Below are positions 52,229-59,587 of a stretch of 64,000 bases of DNA, piece after piece. The notes under the pieces are model-generated. The model ran no database searches and was not told where the DNA came from. It saw only the letters and a list, made by a program, of their open reading frames with translations. Origin of the DNA: Sphingopyxis sp. JAI128 (GTDB lineage: Bacteria; Pseudomonadota; Alphaproteobacteria; Sphingomonadales; Sphingomonadaceae); contig NZ_JACHDA010000005.1 in the NCBI RefSeq assembly GCF_014207235.1, positions 124,001 through 188,000 of the forward strand, given 5' to 3'. The number at the start of each line of letters is the position of its first letter. The first letter of the stretch is position 1. The position numbers and the translations under genes are program-made.

Positions 52229-53461
52229 TCAAACCTGGCGACGACTGCCAAAATTCGGCTTGAGTAACCGGGCACCGTCACGAAGCCGTTCGAGCTCGTC
52301 CGACCAGAATTGCATCATCGAAACGCGCTCATCCCAATATTCGCCGCGGGTATAGGCGCGCCGCACACCGTCGTTTTCCATGTGCGCAAGTTGCCGCTCG
52401 ATGGCGTCGGGATTGAACCGGCCGCTCTCGTTGAGGAGCGTCGCCGCCATCGCCCGGAAGCCGTGCGCCGTCATTTCCTCCGGTCCGAAGCCGAGCGCGC
52501 GCAACGCGGCGTTCACCGTATTCTCCGACATCGGCCGGCGATCGGTCCGAAAAGATGGAAAGCAGTAGCGTCCGGTACCGGTCAGGTCCCAAAGCTCTTC
52601 GAACATCGCTACCACCTGTGCGGAAAGCGGTACCCGGTGCGCGCGCCGCATTTTCATTTTCTCCGATGGGATGTTCCAGACCGGCCGGTCGAAGTCAAAC
52701 TCGCTCCATTCCGCTTGGCGCAGTTCGCCGGGGCGAACGAACAGGTGGGCCGAGAGCCGAAGTCCGAACAGGGTGATGGCGTGGCCGGTATAGCCTTCGA
52801 TCGCACGCATCAGATCGCCGGCACGGCTCGCGGTGGTGATCGCCGCGAGATGCTTCGGCTTCGGAACGGTGAGTGCACCGCGCAGGTCGCTTGTGGGATC
52901 GCGCTCAGCGCGCGTCGTGGCGACAGCATAGCGGAACACCCGGCCCAGGACGCTGCGCATCCGGCGAGCGCTTTCATAGCGACCGGTTGCTTCGACCGCC
53001 CGAAGAACGACGAGCACCTCGTGGGCGGTGATCTTGGCGATCGGACGCGTACCGATCTTCGGATAGGCCTTATCGAGCAGCCAGCGGATCTTGCTCAGCG
53101 TGATTTCGGCCATGCCTTCGCGCTCATTCTTGGCGATCCATTCTACGGCAACCGATTTAAAGCTGTTGTCCTCTTCGACACGAGCCTTCGCGAGATCGAC
53201 CTTCCGCTGATGCGATGGATCGACCCCAAGCGCCAGCAACCGCCGCGCCTCGTCGCGCTTTGCCCTCGCATCTGCGAGACCGAGGTCCGGCCACTGTCCG
53301 AGGGACTGCGTCTTCTGCTTGCCGAGCCAGCTGTAGTTCAGGCGCCAGAGCTTCGAACCGTTTGGCTTTACGAAGAGGTGCAGCCCGCCGCCGTCGAACA
53401 GCTTGTAGGGGCGCTCACGGGGTTTCGCACTCGCAATCGTCGTGGCAAAGAGCTTGCTCAT
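52229..53461 (-). CDS. int: P4-type tyrosine integrase
   Basis: 410-aa site-specific recombinase of the P4/CP4-57 group. An N-terminal DUF4102 arm-binding domain (KPRERPYKLFDGGGLHLFV, WRLNYSWLGKQKTQSLG) and a SAM-like core (about 100-195) precede the catalytic domain. The catalytic domain has Arg243 (FVRPGELRQAEW), His333 and Arg336 (TAHGFRAMAAT), His360 and nucleophile Tyr370 (RRAYTRGEYWDER). All residues are present, so it should be active. ATG 53461 lies about 165 bp from a 17-bp copy of the tRNA-Leu 3' end, the expected att site. Confidence 0.96.
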   Translation of the reverse strand: MSKLFATTIASAKPRERPYKLFDGGGLHLFVKPNGSKLWRLNYSWLGKQKTQSLGQWPDLGLADARAKRDEARRLLALGVDPSHQRKVDLAKARVEEDNSFKSVAVEWIAKNEREGMAEITLSKIRWLLDKAYPKIGTRPIAKITAHEVLVVLRAVEATGRYESARRMRSVLGRVFRYAVATTRAERDPTSDLRGALTVPKPKHLAAITTASRAGDLMRAIEGYTGHAITLFGLRLSAHLFVRPGELRQAEWSEFDFDRPVWNIPSEKMKMRRAHRVPLSAQVVAMFEELWDLTGTGRYCFPSFRTDRRPMSENTVNAALRALGFGPEEMTAHGFRAMAATLLNESGRFNPDAIERQLAHMENDGVRRAYTRGEYWDERVSMMQFWSDELERLRDGARLLKPNFGSRRQV

Positions 53462-53623
53462 AGGGGTATCGCCTTCTCAAAGAGGCGAAATCGATACCTA
53501 TCAGGGTGCCTGATTTGTTCCCGATTGGTGCCGTATCCGCCCGGATTTGACCGGACGGCTATAGCACAAAAAATGGCTGAAATCTCCCGTTTTTCGGACG
53601 CTCTCGGACGCCCCCGGAAGAAC

Positions 53624-53640
53624 AAATGGTGCCCAGAAGA
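53624..53640. repeat. att-type direct repeat (left copy)
   Basis: AAATGGTGCCCAGAAGA, identical to 55939-55955, where it is the 3' end of tRNA-Leu with the CCA-coding triplet. Such duplications mark integration by tyrosine recombinases at tRNA genes. Confidence 0.85.
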
Positions 53641-53760
53641 AACTGCGTGTTCAAGTTTCACAGCATCTCAGGTTTTCTCACTGGCGCCACAAAATGCACC
53701 AGTTTGCGCGGCTCTACAGTCTCACGCCGTCTCCCGGCATCTCATGCCAGCCGGACATAT

Positions 53761-53783
53761 TTGTTGGGTAAGTGTTGGGTAAA
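53761..53783. repeat. Candidate integrase arm-type repeat, left end
   Basis: Two tandem copies of TGTTGGGTAA (TTGTTGGGTAAG then TGTTGGGTAAA), about 120 bp inside the left att repeat. The same double motif recurs at the right end. Confidence 0.65.
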
Positions 53784-53852
53784 ATCGGTCGCCCATATAG
53801 CGGGGCTTATATACGTGCTTGACCCAATCTGATTTACTTGCAATGAGAGTGC

Positions 53853-54284
53853 ATGAGGGACGACGCCCCAAAGATGAAGCAATTCGAAACGCTGCGTGAG
53901 ATTGTCGAGGCGTTCCCTAACGAGCAGGCTGCGACCAACTATTTTACGACGATCCGCTGGCGCAACGGCGCATTCTGCCCCCGCTGTGGCTCTATCAAAA
54001 TCTATCATTTTTCCGACCGGCGCACCCACAAGTGCGGAGATTGCCGCACGCGTTTCAGCATCAAGGTCGGCACGATCTTTGAAGACAGCAAAATCCCGCT
54101 TCACGCTTGGATGGTCGCGGTCTGGCTCATCGCTTCGCACAAGAACGGTATCACGAGCACGTCGCTCGCCAAGGACCTTGGCGTCACGCAAAAGACTGCA
54201 TGGTTCATGCTCCACCGCCTGCGCAATGCCGCCCGCACACACTCGTTCAAACGTCGCCTGACCCACAAGGAGTCGATCGCATGA
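53853..54284 (+). CDS. IS1595-type zinc-ribbon/HTH protein without transposase core
   Basis: 143-aa protein equal to the N-terminal part of IS1595 (ISXO2-like) transposases. It has a zinc ribbon with FCPRCG (Cys42, Cys45) and CGDCR (Cys61, Cys64), a linker with TIFEDSKIPLHAWMVAVWLI, and an HTH (TSLAKDLGVTQKTAWFMLHRLR). It stops just where the DDE nuclease (usually beginning EVEVDET) should start, and no DDE remnant follows. The end is not ragged: the TGA overlaps the start of the DinD-like gene as ATGA. This suggests a domesticated DNA-binding protein rather than a fresh IS wreck. GTG or TTG starts a few codons away cannot be excluded. Confidence 0.88.
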   Translation: MRDDAPKMKQFETLREIVEAFPNEQAATNYFTTIRWRNGAFCPRCGSIKIYHFSDRRTHKCGDCRTRFSIKVGTIFEDSKIPLHAWMVAVWLIASHKNGITSTSLAKDLGVTQKTAWFMLHRLRNAARTHSFKRRLTHKESIA

Positions 54285-55606
54285 ATACGGAAAAGGAAGA
54301 CTCAGTTTCCTTCGGCTTGGACTTTGAAGAAGCTATTGCGCGAATTGCGCAAACCGATCCTGACGAGGTGACAGCGCTTGTCGCATCTGATTTGCCAGAA
54401 GACACGATCGACACCTTGCTGAGTGCGTTCGAAGCCGCGGCTCAAGAAACCGAAACTGGCAATCAATTCTGGACAGCGCGGGAGCTGGCGCCACTGCTCG
54501 GATATGCAGATTACCGAAACTTCCTGTCGATTGTCGAAAAGGCAAAGGCAGCGTGCCGCCAGATGCGGCTTAATCCCGACGATCATTTCGTTGACGTCAC
54601 CGATATGATCGAGATCGGAAAAGGCGGGAAGCGCGAAGTCGAGAACATCCACCTAGATCGCTACGCTTGTTACCTGATCGCCCAGAATGGTGATCCGCGG
54701 AAGCGCCCGATTAGCTTTGCCCAAAACTATTTTGCTATCCAGACTCGGCGCCAAGAGCTTGCCGACGAGGGCGATGTCGATTTTGGCACCCTCACCGAAA
54801 ATCAGAAGCGTCTCTACCTTCGCAATCAGGTCGTCGAGCAGAACAAGCTTTTGGCCAGCGCGGCGATGAGCGCCGGCGTGCAAAACAGGGATTTTGGTAA
54901 GTTTCACAACAGGGGGTATCAGGGCCTTTACGGTGGTCGTGGCGTAGACGAAATCCGTTCTTACAAGCAGTTGCCACAAAAGGCGCAAATCCTCGATCAC
55001 ATGGGCAGCACAGAGCTTGCGGCCAATCTGTTCCGCATCACACAAACCGAAGAAAAGCTAAGGAGCAAAGGAATCCAGGGCAAAGAAGCCGCCTGCGATG
55101 CTCACTATGAGGTCGGGCAGAAAGTCCGCCAGACCATGCGCGAATTGAGCGGCATCCTGCCCGAAGATTTGCCGGTAGCGGAAGACGTAAAGAAGATCGC
55201 GGCGCAGGAACGCAAGCAACAGCGCCTTCGCGGCGCCACGCCAATCGAACGCGCCGCCCAGCTCCCCGCAAAGCCAGATGTGTCACAGCCTGTCGAAATC
55301 GACCTTCGGGCCGATCTCTGGAAATATGCGTTGTTGATCATGTCGGTGCGCCCAAATGGCGAAATCAGCACAACGGATTTGATCAACGAAATGCCGAATT
55401 ACGTTAATCTGTCGGAAGAACACACGGCGGCCAATGCAAGCCGAAAGGACTCGAAGTTTTCCCAACTGGTTCGCAACCTGAAGTCCCACAAGACAGCGAA
55501 AACCAACCTGATTTATCAGGGATATGCTGAGGACATTCGCGGCGGGTTCAAAATCACACCCAAGGGAATGGCCTATGTAATGGAATATTTTACCCCAGGC
55601 CTGTAA
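54281..55606 (+). CDS. dinD: DinD/BRO-like protein with C-terminal winged-helix-like extension
   Basis: 441-aa protein. Residues 1-60 form an acidic helical extension. A BRO-N/DinD domain follows (about 62-155: FWTARELAPLLGYADYRNFLSIVEKAKAAC, RYACYLIAQNGDPRKRPISFAQNYFA). The typical DinD middle comes next (EQNKLLASAAMSAGVQNRDFGKFHNRGYQGLYGG, LDHMGSTELAANLFRITQTEEKLR). DinD proteins are usually about 270-300 aa; here a further 105 residues (337-441: LWKYALLIMSVRPNGEISTTDLI, FSQLVRNLKSHK, YAEDIRGGFKITPKG) look like the winged helix found ahead of some restriction-type nucleases. E. coli DinD is SOS-induced and inhibits RecA strand exchange. Co-translated with the zinc-ribbon gene. Confidence 0.88.
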   Translation: MNTEKEDSVSFGLDFEEAIARIAQTDPDEVTALVASDLPEDTIDTLLSAFEAAAQETETGNQFWTARELAPLLGYADYRNFLSIVEKAKAACRQMRLNPDDHFVDVTDMIEIGKGGKREVENIHLDRYACYLIAQNGDPRKRPISFAQNYFAIQTRRQELADEGDVDFGTLTENQKRLYLRNQVVEQNKLLASAAMSAGVQNRDFGKFHNRGYQGLYGGRGVDEIRSYKQLPQKAQILDHMGSTELAANLFRITQTEEKLRSKGIQGKEAACDAHYEVGQKVRQTMRELSGILPEDLPVAEDVKKIAAQERKQQRLRGATPIERAAQLPAKPDVSQPVEIDLRADLWKYALLIMSVRPNGEISTTDLINEMPNYVNLSEEHTAANASRKDSKFSQLVRNLKSHKTAKTNLIYQGYAEDIRGGFKITPKGMAYVMEYFTPGL

Positions 55607-55681
55607 TTCCGATGGGATCAAACAGGTGCATTAGGCCCGATCTGGAAGCGGAACATCGCAGGCGCGTTCAGCGCAACACAT

Positions 55682-55704
55682 TTGTTGGGTAAATGTTGGG
55701 TAAA
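55682..55704. repeat. Candidate integrase arm-type repeat, right end
   Basis: TTGTTGGGTAAA then TGTTGGGTAAA: 22 of 23 bases identical to 53761-53783. A third single copy, TGTTGGGTAAA, lies at 55879-55889, about 50 bp from the att repeat. The 335-base gap 55607-55941 holds these repeats and no gene. Confidence 0.65.
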
Positions 55705-55938
55705 TTGGACCGCGGACCGGAATTGCTCGCCGCGTCTCACATAGGCGACGCCAAGCAAACGTGCACGCATGGGGGCGTCCGCAAGCGCAAATCGCAATCA
55801 AATTCCCTTGCAATTCATTGGCCTGTGGATGCACAGTCAGGAACCGAAAACGTGGCCATATGACCACCTGCCGAAAAGTGTTGGGTAAATTTCGGTGACA
55901 CTCTCGCTAACCCTCTGAAAACAAAGGGTTTTTGGAGA

Positions 55939-55955
55939 AAATGGTGCCCAGAAGA
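55939..55955. repeat. att-type direct repeat (right copy, within tRNA-Leu)
   Basis: AAATGGTGCCCAGAAGA; it covers the CCA triplet and the 3' acceptor strand of tRNA-Leu and matches 53624-53640 exactly. Confidence 0.85.
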
Positions 55956-56028
55956 GGACTCGAACCTCCACGACCTTGCGATCGCCAGCACCTGAAGCTG
56001 GTGCGTCTACCAATTCCGCCATCTGGGC
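55942..56028 (-). tRNA. tRNA-Leu (CAG)
   Basis: Complete class II tRNA on the reverse strand. The acceptor stem is GCCCAGA/TCTGGGC, the D-arm is GGAATTGGTAGACGC, the anticodon stem CCAGC/GCTGG encloses TTCAGGT (anticodon CAG), a long variable arm follows, and the T-loop is GGTTCGAGTCC. A discriminator A and encoded CCA complete it. It reads CUG codons. The gene is intact although it serves as an integration site: the element restores the 3' end. Confidence 0.97.
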
Positions 56029-56227
56029 ACGGGGTAGGAGCGGGCGCTTAGCGGCGGGGCCATCGGCTTGTCAACCGCATCGCGCGGATCGAGGTGCATT
56101 TTATCGCAAAGCCACCGGTTTTGCGTCACGGGGCCGCCTCACCCCTTGCCCCCCTTCCCGCTTCGCGGCATGGGGAAGGCCGTCGGCGCGCCCCGCGCCA
56201 TCCAGAGAATCGATACAGGCGGACGCA

Positions 56228-57166
56228 ATGCAGAAACTCGACGGGCAATTGATCACGGTGCTGGGCGGCGGCGGCTTCCTTGGCCGCTATGTCGTCCAAC
56301 GCCTGCTCGCACGCGGCGCGCGCGTTCGCGTCGCCCAGCGCGAGCCGCGCGCCGCGACCTTTCTGAAGCCGCTCGGCGGCCTCGGTCAGACGCAGTTCGT
56401 CGCATGCGACGTGCGCGATGCCGCGAGCGTGGCGCGCGCGGTGCAGGGCAGCGATGCCGTCATCAACCTCGTCGGCGCGTTCGCCGACATGCAGGCGGTG
56501 CAAGCCGACGGCGCGGGCCATGTCGCCGCCGCGGCGAAAATGGCCGGCGTGGGCGCGCTCGTCCATGTCTCGGCCATCGGCGCCGACCCTGAAAGCGCGT
56601 CGGCCTATGGCCGCAGCAAGGGCGACGGCGAGGCAGCGGTGCGCGCCGCCTTTGCCGATGCCGCGATCCTTCGCCCCTCGATCCTGTTCGGCCGCGAGGA
56701 CCAGTTCATCAACCGCTTCGCAACGCTGATGCGCCTGTCGCCGGTCGTCCCGGTGATCGCGCCGAAGGCGAAATTCCAGCCAGCCTATGTCGGCGATGCC
56801 GCCGATGCCGTGATCGCCGCGCTCGCCGGCGATGCCGCCGGTAAGACCTTCGAGATCGGTGGACCGCAGGTGCTCACGATGAGCGAGCTTCTGCGCTGGA
56901 TCGCCGACGCCACCGGCCGCTCGCCGCTCTTTGTCGATGTACCCGATTTTGTCGCTTCGGCGCTTGCGAGCGGCTTGGGCTGGGCGCCCGGCGCGCCGAT
57001 CACCAAGGATCAGTGGCTGATGCTCCAGCACGACAATGTGGTCTCGGACCGCGCGGCGGGCCTTGCCGATCTCGGCATCACCCCGACGTCGCTCGCCTCG
57101 GTCGCCGACGGCTGGCTCGTCCAATATCGCCGTCACGGCCGTTTCGCCGCGCTTGCATCGCGATAA
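56228..57166 (+). CDS. NDUFA9-like NAD(P)-binding protein
   Basis: 312-aa atypical short-chain dehydrogenase of the complex I NDUFA9 type. The Rossmann loop is TVLGGGGFLGRYVVQRL (about 10-26), followed by DVRDAASVARAVQGSDAVINLVG, VSAIGADPESASAYGRSKGDGE, AILRPSILFGREDQFINRFA and QPAYVGDAADAVIAAL. In Alphaproteobacteria such proteins are linked with respiratory complex I assembly or quinone metabolism; it is not certain that it is a stable subunit. ATG 56228 begins the domain; the longer frame from 55976 runs through the tRNA gene. Its stop overlaps the uppP start by 1 nt (TAATG). Confidence 0.92.
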   Translation: MQKLDGQLITVLGGGGFLGRYVVQRLLARGARVRVAQREPRAATFLKPLGGLGQTQFVACDVRDAASVARAVQGSDAVINLVGAFADMQAVQADGAGHVAAAAKMAGVGALVHVSAIGADPESASAYGRSKGDGEAAVRAAFADAAILRPSILFGREDQFINRFATLMRLSPVVPVIAPKAKFQPAYVGDAADAVIAALAGDAAGKTFEIGGPQVLTMSELLRWIADATGRSPLFVDVPDFVASALASGLGWAPGAPITKDQWLMLQHDNVVSDRAAGLADLGITPTSLASVADGWLVQYRRHGRFAALASR

Positions 57167-57966
57167 TGAGCATCTGGCTCACCGCAATCATCCTCGGCAT
57201 CGTCGAGGGCCTGACCGAGTTTTTGCCCGTTTCCTCGACGGGACACCTCATCCTTGCGACCGAGTTGCTCGGCTATGACGCCGCGCGCTGGGCGATCTTC
57301 AACATCGCGATCCAGCCCGGCGCGATCCTCGCGATCGTCGTGCTGTACCGGAAACTGTTCTGGGACATGTTCACCGGCTTCTTCCGCCGCGATCCGGTCG
57401 CGATCGCCTTCGTCCGCAACCTGCTGCTCGCCTTTTTCCCGGCCGTTATCCTTGGCCTGGCTTTCGGCGATTATATCGAGTTGCTCCTTGAAAATGCGGT
57501 GGTCGTCGCCTGGGCGCTGGTCATCGGGGGCTTTGCGATCCTGCTCGTCGAACGCTTTGCCAAGACGGTCGACGTCGGCGGCGTCGCCAATGTTTCGGCG
57601 CGCCAGTCGATCCTCGTCGGGCTTGTCCAGTGCATCGCGATGATCCCGGGGGTCAGCCGCTCGGGCGCGACCATTCTCGGCGCCATGTCGTTCGGGGTCG
57701 ATCGCAAGACCGCCGCAGAATTCAGTTTCTTCCTTGCGCTCCCCACGCTGACCGGCGCGACCGCGCTCCAGTTGTTCAAGCATCGCGACGCGATCACCAC
57801 CAACGACCTCGGCCTGATCGCGGTCGGTTCGCTCGTTTCGTTCGTTGTCGCCTGGGCAGTGATCAAGGCCTTCCTCGCCGTCGTGACGCGCTACGGCTTT
57901 GCCCCATTCGCTTGGTATCGAATCATCGCGGGCACCGCCGCCCTGATCTGGCTGGGCATGAGATAG
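57166..57966 (+). CDS. uppP: Undecaprenyl-diphosphatase
   Basis: 266-aa inner-membrane phosphatase (BacA/UppP) that dephosphorylates undecaprenyl diphosphate to recycle the carrier lipid for peptidoglycan. Both signatures are present: EGLTEFLPVSSTGHL (about 14-28) and PGVSRSGATIL (about 155-165). About eight membrane segments are seen, and the length is normal. The gene also gives low-level bacitracin resistance in other bacteria. It is co-translated with the NDUFA9-like gene. Confidence 0.97.
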   Translation: MSIWLTAIILGIVEGLTEFLPVSSTGHLILATELLGYDAARWAIFNIAIQPGAILAIVVLYRKLFWDMFTGFFRRDPVAIAFVRNLLLAFFPAVILGLAFGDYIELLLENAVVVAWALVIGGFAILLVERFAKTVDVGGVANVSARQSILVGLVQCIAMIPGVSRSGATILGAMSFGVDRKTAAEFSFFLALPTLTGATALQLFKHRDAITTNDLGLIAVGSLVSFVVAWAVIKAFLAVVTRYGFAPFAWYRIIAGTAALIWLGMR

Positions 57967-58023
57967 GTCCGAAACGGCATCAATTGGTGAAAGATAATTG
58001 CGTAGTCCTGTTTTCGATAAAAT

Positions 58024-58052
58024 TTGACATCAATTTAGGTTAGCAATATTGC
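58024..58052 (+). promoter_or_regulatory. Putative sigma70 promoter of gltD
   Basis: TTGACA (58024-58029), a 17-bp AT-rich spacer, then TATTGC (58047-58052), 73 bp before the gltD start. This is the most AT-rich stretch of the core block. Predicted by eye only. Confidence 0.5.
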
Positions 58053-58124
58053 CCTATTGGCCAATTCGCCCGTGACATGGCGTCGGCTCCCATGCAAATC
58101 CCCGCGTAACGAAGGGGATACTGC

Positions 58125-59567
58125 ATGGCTTCCGAACGCATGCTCCAATTTGTGGAGCGTGACCAATCCTATCCGGACAAGCGCTCGCCCGAAGAGCGCG
58201 CGCGCGATTTTCGCGAGATCGCCGAGCGCTACGCGGCGCCGCAAGCCGACGCACAGGCGGCGCGCTGCTCGCAATGCGGCGTGCCCTATTGCTCGGTGCA
58301 TTGCCCGCTCCACAACCATATTCCCGACTGGCTGCGCCTCACCGCCGAGGGGCGGCTGCGCGAGGCCTATGAACTGAGCAACGCGACCTCGACGATGCCC
58401 GAGATCTGCGGTCGCATCTGCCCGCAGGATCGCCTTTGCGAAGGCAATTGCGTGATCGAATTTTCGGGTCATGGCGCGGTGACCATCGGCAGCGTCGAGA
58501 AATATATCACCGACACCGCCTGGGCCGAAGGCTGGGTCGAGCCGTTGCACGCCGGCCCTGCCACCGGCCAGTCGGTCGGCGTGATCGGCGCGGGCCCGGC
58601 GGGGCTGACCGCGGCCGAATATCTGCGCGTCCAGGGGCATGAGGTCCATGTCTATGACCGGCACGACCGCGCGGGCGGCCTCCTCACCTATGGCATTCCC
58701 GGCTTCAAGCTGGAAAAGGACGTCGTGATGCGCCGCATCGAGCGACTGACCCAAGGCGGCATCCATTTCCATCTCGGCTTCGCGGTCGGCAAAGACGCGA
58801 CGCTCGACGAACTGCGCCAGAAGCATGACGCGATCCTGATCGCGACCGGCGTGTACAAGGCGCGCGAGATCGCGGTCCCCGGCAATAGCGCCGACGGCGT
58901 GATCGCCGCGCTCGACTATCTGATCGCATCGAACCGCAAGAGCTTCGGCGACGAGGTTCCGGCGTTCGACGACGGGCGCCTCGACGCCAAGGGCAAGCAT
59001 GTCGTCGTGATCGGCGGCGGCGACACCGCGATGGACTGCGTTCGCACCGCCGTCCGTCAGGGTGCCAAGTCGGTGAAATGCCTCTATCGCCGCGACCGCG
59101 AAAATATGCCGGGGTCGCAGCGCGAGGTCGCCAACGCCGAAGAGGAAGGCGTCGAGTTCGTCTGGCTCTCCGCGCCCGAGAGCTTCACCGCCGACAAGCA
59201 TGTGAAAGAGGTCGCGGTTGCCGGCATGCGCCTCGGCGCGCCCGACGCGAGCGGCCGCCGGAGTCCCGAGGTCGACCCCGGCCGCAAGTTCGACGTTCCC
59301 GCCGACATGGTGATCAAGGCGCTCGGCTTCGATCCCGAGGAACTGCCGCAGCTGTTCGGCTCGCCCGACCTGTCGGTCACGCGCTGGGGGACCCTGCGCG
59401 TCGATCACCAGACGATGATGACCAGCCTGCCCGGCGTTTTCGCCGCGGGCGACATCGTCCGCGGCGCCAGTCTCGTCGTCTGGGGAATCCGCGACGGCCG
59501 CGACGTCAGCGAACAGATGGCAAAGTGGTTGAAGGCGAAGGCGAAAGGCGAAAAGAAGGCAGCATGA
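58125..59567 (+). CDS. gltD: Glutamate synthase [NADPH] small subunit
   Basis: 480-aa subunit that passes electrons from NADPH through FAD and iron-sulfur clusters to the large subunit, making glutamate from glutamine and 2-oxoglutarate. Cysteines for the clusters are present: Cys48, 51, 56, 60 and Cys95, 99, 105, 109 (RCSQCGVPYCSVHC, CGRICPQDRLCEGNC). FAD loop VIGAGPAGLTAAEYL (about 153) and NADPH loop VIGGGDTAMDCVR follow, with the FAD-closing block GVFAAGDIVRGASLVVWGIRDG. A DUF2059 gene separates it from gltB. Confidence 0.97.
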   Translation: MASERMLQFVERDQSYPDKRSPEERARDFREIAERYAAPQADAQAARCSQCGVPYCSVHCPLHNHIPDWLRLTAEGRLREAYELSNATSTMPEICGRICPQDRLCEGNCVIEFSGHGAVTIGSVEKYITDTAWAEGWVEPLHAGPATGQSVGVIGAGPAGLTAAEYLRVQGHEVHVYDRHDRAGGLLTYGIPGFKLEKDVVMRRIERLTQGGIHFHLGFAVGKDATLDELRQKHDAILIATGVYKAREIAVPGNSADGVIAALDYLIASNRKSFGDEVPAFDDGRLDAKGKHVVVIGGGDTAMDCVRTAVRQGAKSVKCLYRRDRENMPGSQREVANAEEEGVEFVWLSAPESFTADKHVKEVAVAGMRLGAPDASGRRSPEVDPGRKFDVPADMVIKALGFDPEELPQLFGSPDLSVTRWGTLRVDHQTMMTSLPGVFAAGDIVRGASLVVWGIRDGRDVSEQMAKWLKAKAKGEKKAA

Positions 59568-59587
59568 CCAACAGGGGAAGGAAATTC

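Larger units (their letters stand above)
53624..55955. mobile_element. Integrase-less element of about 2.3 kb inserted at tRNA-Leu
   Basis: The segment is bounded by 17-bp direct repeats (53624-53640 and 55939-55955). It carries candidate arm-type repeats (TGTTGGGTAA) near both ends, at 53761-53783, 55682-55704 and 55879-55889. Its only genes are the zinc-ribbon/HTH protein and the DinD-like protein, which overlap by 4 nt. No recombinase lies inside. The nearest integrase (52229-53461) is outside the left repeat, and the DNA between it and the repeat lacks TGTTGGGTAA. The element may be mobilised in trans, or it may have lost its own integrase. Confidence 0.7.

Noticed and set aside
52026..52232. 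68-codon frame whose TTG overlaps the integrase stop
   Set aside because: The TTGA overlap is suggestive, but there is no ribosome site, no family and low support; not listed as a gene.
53462..53623. A further copy of the TGTTGGGTAA arm repeat beside the integrase
   Set aside because: Read by eye and not found; only other short repeats such as TCGGACGC occur.
53853..54284. Complete insertion sequence
   Set aside because: Only the zinc-ribbon/HTH half of a transposase is present; I saw no DDE domain and no terminal inverted repeats, so it is not called an IS.
55976..56227. N-terminal extension of the NDUFA9-like protein
   Set aside because: It would be translated through the tRNA-Leu gene; the domain begins at ATG 56228.
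58035..59408. Reverse-strand open frame of 457 codons
   Set aside because: Antisense to gltD, which is certain.
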